From Cryptomeria japonica (taxonomy: Eukaryota > Streptophyta > Pinopsida > Cupressales > Cupressaceae), in contig NC_081413.1 in assembly GCF_030272615.1 (NCBI RefSeq), forward strand, positions 100,100,239-100,164,238: a stretch of 64,000 nt of DNA, given 5' to 3'. Below, piece by piece: positions 57,923 through 64,000 of the stretch. Position numbers and translations under genes: made by a program. The number at the start of each line of letters is the position of its first letter. The first letter of the stretch is position 1. Below the pieces are notes generated by a model. It made no database searches. It was not told the origin of the DNA and saw only the letters and a list, made by a program, of their open reading frames with translations.

Positions 57923-58604
57923 CGGGAGTATGGCTCACGCCAATACTATCTGTAAATTAGAAGAAGGAGAGATGAAGATGAGAGATGCAGAGAAAGATCA
58001 CAAGGAGTATAAGATGTCACTAATCTCAAGGAACCAAGCCCCCAATCTTAGGATCTTAACTCACTCAAACATATGCAAGAGCACACAAAACAAAAAGGAA
58101 CAAGACCCATAAAAATAAAACAAAGCGAAAAAGACACACGATGAGACAAGACACAAAATAACAAACCAACTTAGTTGAAGAAACCTTGATACCTAGATGT
58201 CTCGACAACTAATCAGGACACAAATACAAATGCAATCACATAGACACAAGTGATAACATAAAACAGAAAATCTGACATCATCCATGAACTATAAGTAGTA
58301 AAACTATGAGTTGATGAGAGGAAGAAGAGAGAGAACATGAATACACACTTTGGTGATCCATGAGAAGAAAGGAAATGAAGAAAGAAACCATGGATGTCTC
58401 GCCCCTAAAACTAGGTGATCCATGGAGAGAAGGACATGGAAAATCTCACCCCTAGAGCTTGCCTAGAAGATCCATGTAAAGAGAGAGAGAGTGGGAACTC
58501 CATTAGTTCCACTCAAGCTCAAGCGCATGTGTGTGCAAGTGAGGTTCGAAGCGCCTCACTATGCCCGAGTATGCTATGACCTATATAAAAGTGTCAAGAA
58601 AGGT

Positions 58605-58860
58605 GTGACATCTCGCTCTAAGAGACTGTGATATGGTTTCTTGAATAATTGCCCCACATAAAAGAAAAGTGGCATCATCTCTGTCTAAGAGACCATGCTC
58701 TAGTTCCGAGAATGACCCACTGTAAAAAGTGATGACATCTTTCTCTAAGAGGCTTCCCTCTGGTTCCAAGAATGTCTCACTGTACAAGAAAATTTATGAC
58801 CCCTTGCTCTAAGAGGCTTCCCCCTGGTTCCAAGAATGTCCTACTATGCAACGCATGAGA
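58605..58860. repeat. 60-67-bp imperfect tandem repeat, four copies
   Basis: CTAAGAG begins units at about 58618, 58685, 58745 and 58809. Units contain GGTTCCAAGAATGTC and a short A-rich spacer. The last two are the most alike. Confidence 0.82.
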
Positions 58861-59381
58861 GAAGTATAGTACAAAGGAGCAGTGTGGGTGCCCCCCCCTT
58901 AAGATGTCAACATAGGTTGATGTTGATATCTTAAGGAAAGTAGAATAGGGATACCTATCTTCAACACAAAAAAGATATATGTTGTGCGACAATGTCATAA
59001 ATCAAAGTAAGAGAGGGAATACTCTTCAAACAAGGATAAGATAGCTGAAAAAAGATATCTGGTTGTAAGTGTAAAGGTGATCCTTGGAGGAGAAGCTATA
59101 TTTGTTCAAAAGACATCTACCCCCAAGAGGAGTTGTCTTAGACAAATGTAACATCTTCTCGAATGAAGCACAGAAGAGAACAAGAATGCTATCCTTCCTC
59201 CTATTTCTAGGTGAAAAGGGATTCTTGATGAAGGATGACTCACATTTAGCCCCAAGAGGGATGGATGAATTTATCATAGATGTGCATTACCCAGTGTGAA
59301 AAGAGGATGTAGTCAAGGACTGACACCTATTGTATAAGAGAGAATCCTTGAGCAAACAACAAATAATTTTATGACACTACA

Positions 59382-60000
59382 CCTTGTAATCGATGACCAT
59401 GCTTCTGAATCGGATATATGTGTTGATGATAGTACTAATCCTCATTGATCGCTTGTCTGATGTTGCGTCGGTGATATTGTTGACCTGATCATTTGAAACC
59501 TTCTTCTCGGGACATTGTCTAACCTTTGGTAAACCGGTGATTTCCCTGATAGCCTCCTTCGAAATCTTACACGATCTATCTACCTAGATAAACCCTCCAT
59601 GCACCCTGCTCAAAACATACATAACAATCTCATCTTCAAATTCTGGAATATCCAAAATACCAGTAAACCCTAGATCCTCAATATGTTTTTATCCAAACTT
59701 AATCTTTCCATAATCTCCCATTAGCTCACTCATGTACATGTTCTTAATATAAATTTCTCCCAAATCTTCAATATGATAGGGAATGTAAGCTCTTACAACT
59801 TCAACATACATGAATCCTTCTAGAACACAGGAAAAAGTGCCAATCGAGCCATCCAGGATAGAAACATGCAGATATTGCTTGAAAATCAGTCTGGGATGGT
59901 CCTTGACCTCAACTATAATAGTATTTGCAATAAACATAGGTACAGATGATGATCCCACTTCCATTATTGAAGATAAATACCTGTGAATAGTTATCAATGA
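59382..60000 (-). pseudogene. ORF2 of unit C, first part
   Basis: Open from 59997 for 102 codons (SIMEVGSSSVPMFIANTIIV ... SELMGDYGKIKFG), then the same frame goes on past single stops with IVMYVLSRVHGGF, KISKEAIREITGLPKVRQCP and a conserved-looking end at the insertion point (59386). This is the N-terminal globular region of ORF2, not preserved in unit A. Together with 55932-56685 it gives the fullest view of the ORF2 N-terminus. Similar [I/V]-x-E-I-x-G-L-P phrases occur in plant transposon-associated domains; no firm family. Confidence 0.6.
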
Positions 60001-60439
60001 AAAACCCTAAAGAACTCTTCCAATCGTTGCTGATATCGGTTAGGATGATATCAATCGCACTGAATTGCCTTAAACTTCCTCTAAATCACAATGAATCATT
60101 TAGAATGCAAAGTGAAGAGAAATGATGTGAATTTGACCTTTTAACCTCCAAGAAACCCTAATCCATCATTGATATTAATGACTTCTGATGGAAGATACTG
60201 GATCTCGATCAAACATCTCCATCCCGAATAAGAATCTCCAATGTCTAGAACATCTTCTAGAACCTCTTCCTAGGGAATATACAACATCTTCATGAATTTT
60301 GCCTACCCCTAAGGCATCTACCTTATTTACTGGATGATCTTCATGTCGGTGCAGGAGTAACCTCCTCTGTCGGTTGAGTAACCGGTGCATTTCCATCTGC
60401 TGATTTTTCTTTTGACTTCCTGACCCATCTCTGGGTATG

Positions 60440-61440
60440 ATCTTGTCATATTTCTTTAACCTTCTCTTTTCCTTTCTCATTTGATCCTTCATTACCAACT
60501 GGTGGATTTTTGCTTCTACAAAACTAAGCAATATGTCCAACCTCATTACATGCATATGATATAACATTGTTCTTCTGAATTGAATTGCTAAAACCGATGT
60601 AATTTCTTGACCTGTACTTATTAGCCATATGTCCAAATTTTCTACATGCATAACATTTAACATTCATTCTACAATCTTTTGTCTTATGACCATACTTATT
60701 ACATTTAGAACATTGACCGGGAGTAGAATTAGGGTTCTGATTTGCTCTATTTCTACATTTACTAGCCATGTGACCAAATTTATTACAAACAAAGCATCTA
60801 CCATTAAATTTATAAGCATTAAACTGCATTACCAGTGCTTGGTGATTTTGTTCTTCATTTGTAGTGCTGGAACTATGTCCTTGTTCAAATCCAAGTCCAC
60901 TGGAATCTTCATTATGTCTTTGTCTCTTCAATAACTCATCAAGGTGTGCTGAACTAATCTTGAATTTTTCTTTATACTCACTTGCAATAGTCAGATTATC
61001 TCTTAGAATTATTGTTTGTCTCTCAAACTCTGTTCATTACTTTGGGATTGTACTAGATCGGTTCTCAACATATCATTCTCATGAACCAACCTACCACATT
61101 CTTCAAACTTGTTTTTTAGAGATATAGCAAGATTTTCTTCCTTTTTCTTCTGGCCTTCAATCTCCTTAGACATCCTCATAGTTATAGCTTGCATCTCGTT
61201 CCCCATGACCATGTTTTCCTGACTTGGCTTCAGACATCTCTCATTAAGTGAATCTTTCTCATCATTATCCTTATTCTGCAAAAGTTCCTTCCTCCTAGCC
61301 TAAATAGATGACAGCCTCTCCTATAGGACAAGAATGAATTCCTGAGAAGAATTAAATTCATCTTGTAGCTTCAAGTTCTTCATCCTTTCAACATCATAAT
61401 TTTCAAGTGCCACCTCATGTTACTTCTCCAAACTCACATC
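60440..61440 (-). pseudogene. ORF1 of unit C: coiled-coil plus CCHC Gag C-terminus
   Basis: Same plan as unit A ORF1. Coiled coil at 61281-61009 (NEMQAITMRMSKEIEGQKKK ... ENDMLRTDLVQSQSNEQSL), a frameshift, then from 60931 SSGLGFEQGHSSS and knuckles CFVCNKFGHMASKC, CSKCNKYGHKTKDC, CYACRKFGHMANKY (last Cys to Tyr) and a fourth, YACNEVGHIA, with a stop before FC. A basic tail follows (KNPPVGNEGSNEKGKEKVKE). Four knuckles is a high number for a plant Gag. The primer site next to the LTR has been deleted. Confidence 0.78.
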
Positions 61441-61466
61441 CATGGATTTCGGATTTAGGATCTTCC

Positions 61467-62591
61467 TGGTAGACTTATAAAACACTGAGAGGGGGGTGAA
61501 TTAGTGACACCAATAATAATACTACTTTAAATACTGATTGGTAGATATAACTAACAAGTTTACTCAACACTATGCATGCAATCTAGAATGATATTAAAGC
61601 ATCCACAATAAGTAAAACATCCACCTTAACACAAGTGTTTATATGTGGAAAACCCAAATGGGAAAAACTATACTGAGATGAGACTCACAAGTTAACTATC
61701 TGCAGTAATCGATAACTAATCGGTTAAGGTTTACAAAGGCGGTCTACTAGGAGTGAATCTTGTTAAAGATCCCAAAGCTCTAATAGGAGATATCCCCTAT
61801 TAAAGGTAGTACCCTGTTAGCAGTAACCTCGATAGAGGATTTCTGAATCCAAACTAATGGATCACCTTGTTAAAGGATTTGTACAATGAAGCTTGTTAGA
61901 GCTTACCTAGTTAGGGGATTTGACTGTTGTAGTGATTAGAAAATAACAAGTGGTGTGATCTAGAAGTAGCACAACTTGCTTGAATAGATCCTCTTGTGTG
62001 CACTCAAAACTGCATAACCAACATACTCTGCAACTAAACGCTTCTATCTTCACATCAAATCATCTCATATCATATCTCCAAAATAGTTCATCATAATATC
62101 ATTATATAGACATTTAGATCTCATGTCGGCTTTAGAAATTATATCACAATTTCCTAGGTGCAATGTATTTGGACAATCAAACATAACTCATCCCAAATTA
62201 CCACCAAAATTTGTCAGTTAGGGTAACTCATCATGATCGTTGATAACTCATCACACAATTAGTGAATATCAGTTTGGAACACCGATACCAGTTGGAGTTA
62301 ACCATTTTAACATGTAAACAGATTTTCCTCCATTGCTTCTTTGATGATATCTATTGTATCTTCAAGTTCATATCTTCAAGTTGGTGTCAATTCATTCTTG
62401 CATATACCAGTTATCTACATGTACTGGTTTAACACTCTCTAAACCATCAAAAACTAAACTTCCAATACCGGTTGCAATACAAGTAACTTTAGAAGTAATA
62501 TCGATAGACAATGTGAACATATGTGTGAGTGTACATGTTCCATCAATGACAACATATGAAGTCATTCATTACAATCATCATCAACCCAACA
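61467..62591 (-). mobile_element. Copia-type LTR between units C and D
   Basis: 1.12 kb, the intact version of the split solo LTR 31467-45384. On the minus strand it starts TGTTGGG at 62591 after a decayed polypurine tract, and ends near 61467. ORF1 of unit C lies directly downstream, but about 60 bases that hold the primer site in unit A are missing. It again serves as 3' LTR of one unit (D) and 5' LTR of the next (C). Confidence 0.82.
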
Positions 62592-64000
62592 ATATTCCCC
62601 TTGGGTATAGATGGCAACACTTAGAAAATTTTACAACTGTACAACAAAGTGTGCTTACAAAAATTGTACACATATATATTTCTACTCCCCCTTAACAATA
62701 CATACAAAATTTTCACAACACATACATATTTCTACCCCCCCTTTGACAATTGAAAAGTAAAATACACATATATATAGAAAAATTTGCATCAAAAGTTTAC
62801 GTATACAAAAAAATTAAAAAAATTTGTATTAAGGAGTGTTCACTTCAATTTGCAAGAAAATGTCACTGAAAGTAATCTTCATTTGAGAAAAATCATTTTC
62901 TCATGTTTCTAGTAAAGTTTCAGTGATCTCAATGATTGTCATAATCTGTCCAGAAAATTCTTCTATTGCATCAATTGTACTCATCTCTGGAGTTGCCAAA
63001 ACTGTGTATGCATCCTTGTAAACTCTTTGTAAGATGTCCACTTTAGGTCTCAACTGATTCTTTAGCTCCTTTAGTGATCGGAGTCTGTTTGCCTATTCAA
63101 AATTATAGACATCTAACTGGTTTTGCAAATCATCCACAGATTTGCCAAAAGATAAGACTGAGTCTTGTAAAGGTATGTAGGCGTTACATATATTTGTCAA
63201 TTCCAGTTATGTCTTTGTTCACTTTTTAACAAAATCAGCATAGAAAAATGAAACATTATGTGTATATGCTAGAATTCTACCTCCTGACTCAATAGCTTTT
63301 CTCAAAAGATATTTGTTCAGGGATAAAGCAGTCTTACCTGTATCAATATCTTTCATTATTTCTTCTCCTCTTTTCTTCCTGTAGTTTTTTTCAGCTATAG
63401 TCTGAGTTGCTTCCTCAAGGGACTTGAGTTCATCAGAAGCATTTGCGACCAACTGTCCAAGCTTGTCAATAGGAGTTGACAAATTCCCTATAGCAGTCTC
63501 TGGTAGAAGACTTGACAAAATCTCCACTACAGTTTTTATGGTTTATGCTTCCTTCCTATGTTCCTTAAGCCTCTTCGTTTGTGCTCTAGATTGCATCACA
63601 TTTTCAATCTCCAACAATTCCAATGCACTCATGTTGTCAACATATGTAGGCCCTTTGATACCAAATGAGTCATCATCACCATCATTATGTTGCTTGACTA
63701 ATACTTTTTCAGATTCAACAGATTTCTCCTTCTTAGTTTTCTCTTCCTCTTGTTCTTTCTCCTTTTCCTATTCAAACGATTTCTCAACAAATTTTCAGCA
63801 GGTTTCTCTTGGGTAGAATGTGAAATTGGTGGGAGTTGAGGTTTCACTGGTTGACCTTTTACTGGTGGGGGTGGAATATCCATACTTGGTTGAGTTGTCG
63901 GTATCTTCACTATATTAACCTGTGAATCAGTAATTTCCTGTGGCTGCATATCTGGTGAAATAATGTTCCCAGATAGATCTATTGTATTTTGTATATCATC
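62592..64000 (-). pseudogene. ORF2 C-terminal part of unit D
   Basis: Runs off the window edge. Reading down: a Pro-rich part (PTTQPSMDIPPPPVKGQPVK, 63949-63850), a Glu/Lys-rich part with a frameshift near 63780, then an open block 63527-63219 (ILSSLLPETAIGNLSTPIDK). A coiled-coil end follows with KELKNQLRPKVDILQRVYKD (about 63065), which lines up with LGPRLDNLLIH of unit A and VSPRLDSLSVH of unit B. A weak polypurine tract follows at 62592. It confirms that ORF2 sits just before the 3' LTR in this family. Confidence 0.65.

Larger units (their letters stand above)
56686..59381 (-). mobile_element. Tat-type Ty3/gypsy remnant inserted in unit C ORF2
   Basis: Bounded by exact CCTTG duplications (56681-56685 and 59382-59386). 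Contains a 3' LTR (56686-57905), its polypurine tract (57906-57922) and about 1.4 kb of interior without coding domains. At the 5' end only a 19-base LTR stub remains. The interior has two sets of tandem repeats, gatccatg-type at 58350-58490 and ctaagag-type at 58605-58860. With no pol and no complete 5' LTR, it could not be transcribed from its own promoter. Confidence 0.82.

Noticed and set aside
58605-58860. CRISPR-like array
   Set aside because: Units are 60-67 bases, imperfect and lack constant short repeats with unique spacers; the DNA is plant retrotransposon interior.

Overview
The window is eukaryotic repeat DNA from a large plant genome, with no bacterial or phage features. Full-length and fragmentary LTR retrotransposons are nested in one another, with a LINE remnant and a probable CACTA transposon end. 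Very long LTRs, Tat-lineage Ty3/gypsy elements, non-autonomous LARD-like elements and many decayed Ty1/copia LTRs suggest a large-genome seed plant, perhaps a gymnosperm; that is inference. I see no intact host gene. The one candidate for host-derived coding sequence is a set of phase-compatible exons at 28.7-29.2 kb.

Layout. 1-10062: a + strand LARD-like element with LTRs of about 4 kb (the 5' LTR is cut by the window edge), tRNA-iMet-type PBS and a non-coding 3.6-kb interior. It sits in a minus-strand Tat-type LTR fragment (10063-10607), which lies in a broken copia element (10608-13837). 13838-15480: minus-strand LINE ORF1 pseudogene. 16124-26741: minus-strand LARD-like element (1.4-kb LTRs, 7.8-kb interior full of minisatellites, one nested copia LTR). 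26786-28689: Tat LTR fragment cut by a copia 5' LTR with a gag start. 28694-31466: duplicated small exons and AT-rich DNA. 31467-45384: a solo copia-type LTR split by a 12.8-kb Tat-lineage Ty3/gypsy element (31792-44582) with matching 5-bp target duplications, frameshifted pol, dual RNase H, no recognisable gag, and a spliced antisense gene carrying a plant mobile domain (PMD). 45385-46189: probable CACTA end with an 86-bp tandem repeat. 46219-47975: unrecognised + strand pseudogene. 48192-64000: a head-to-tail chain of minus-strand copia-type LTR units.

Most unusual content. The 48-64 kb chain carries no polymerase. Its units encode a coiled-coil/CCHC Gag C-terminus (ORF1) and a long second protein of unknown function (ORF2). 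ORF2 is seen in four units; in one it runs about 730 codons in a single frame with six nonsense codons. The chain resembles TR-GAG non-autonomous retrotransposons with an added second gene. The second notable item is the antisense PMD gene in the Tat element: with one 80-bp intron removed it gives a continuous 690-codon frame with a single TAG.

Several premature stops fall where the family has Gln or Arg (CAG to TAG, CGA to TGA), as expected from decay of methylated cytosines. Most elements here are probably silent.
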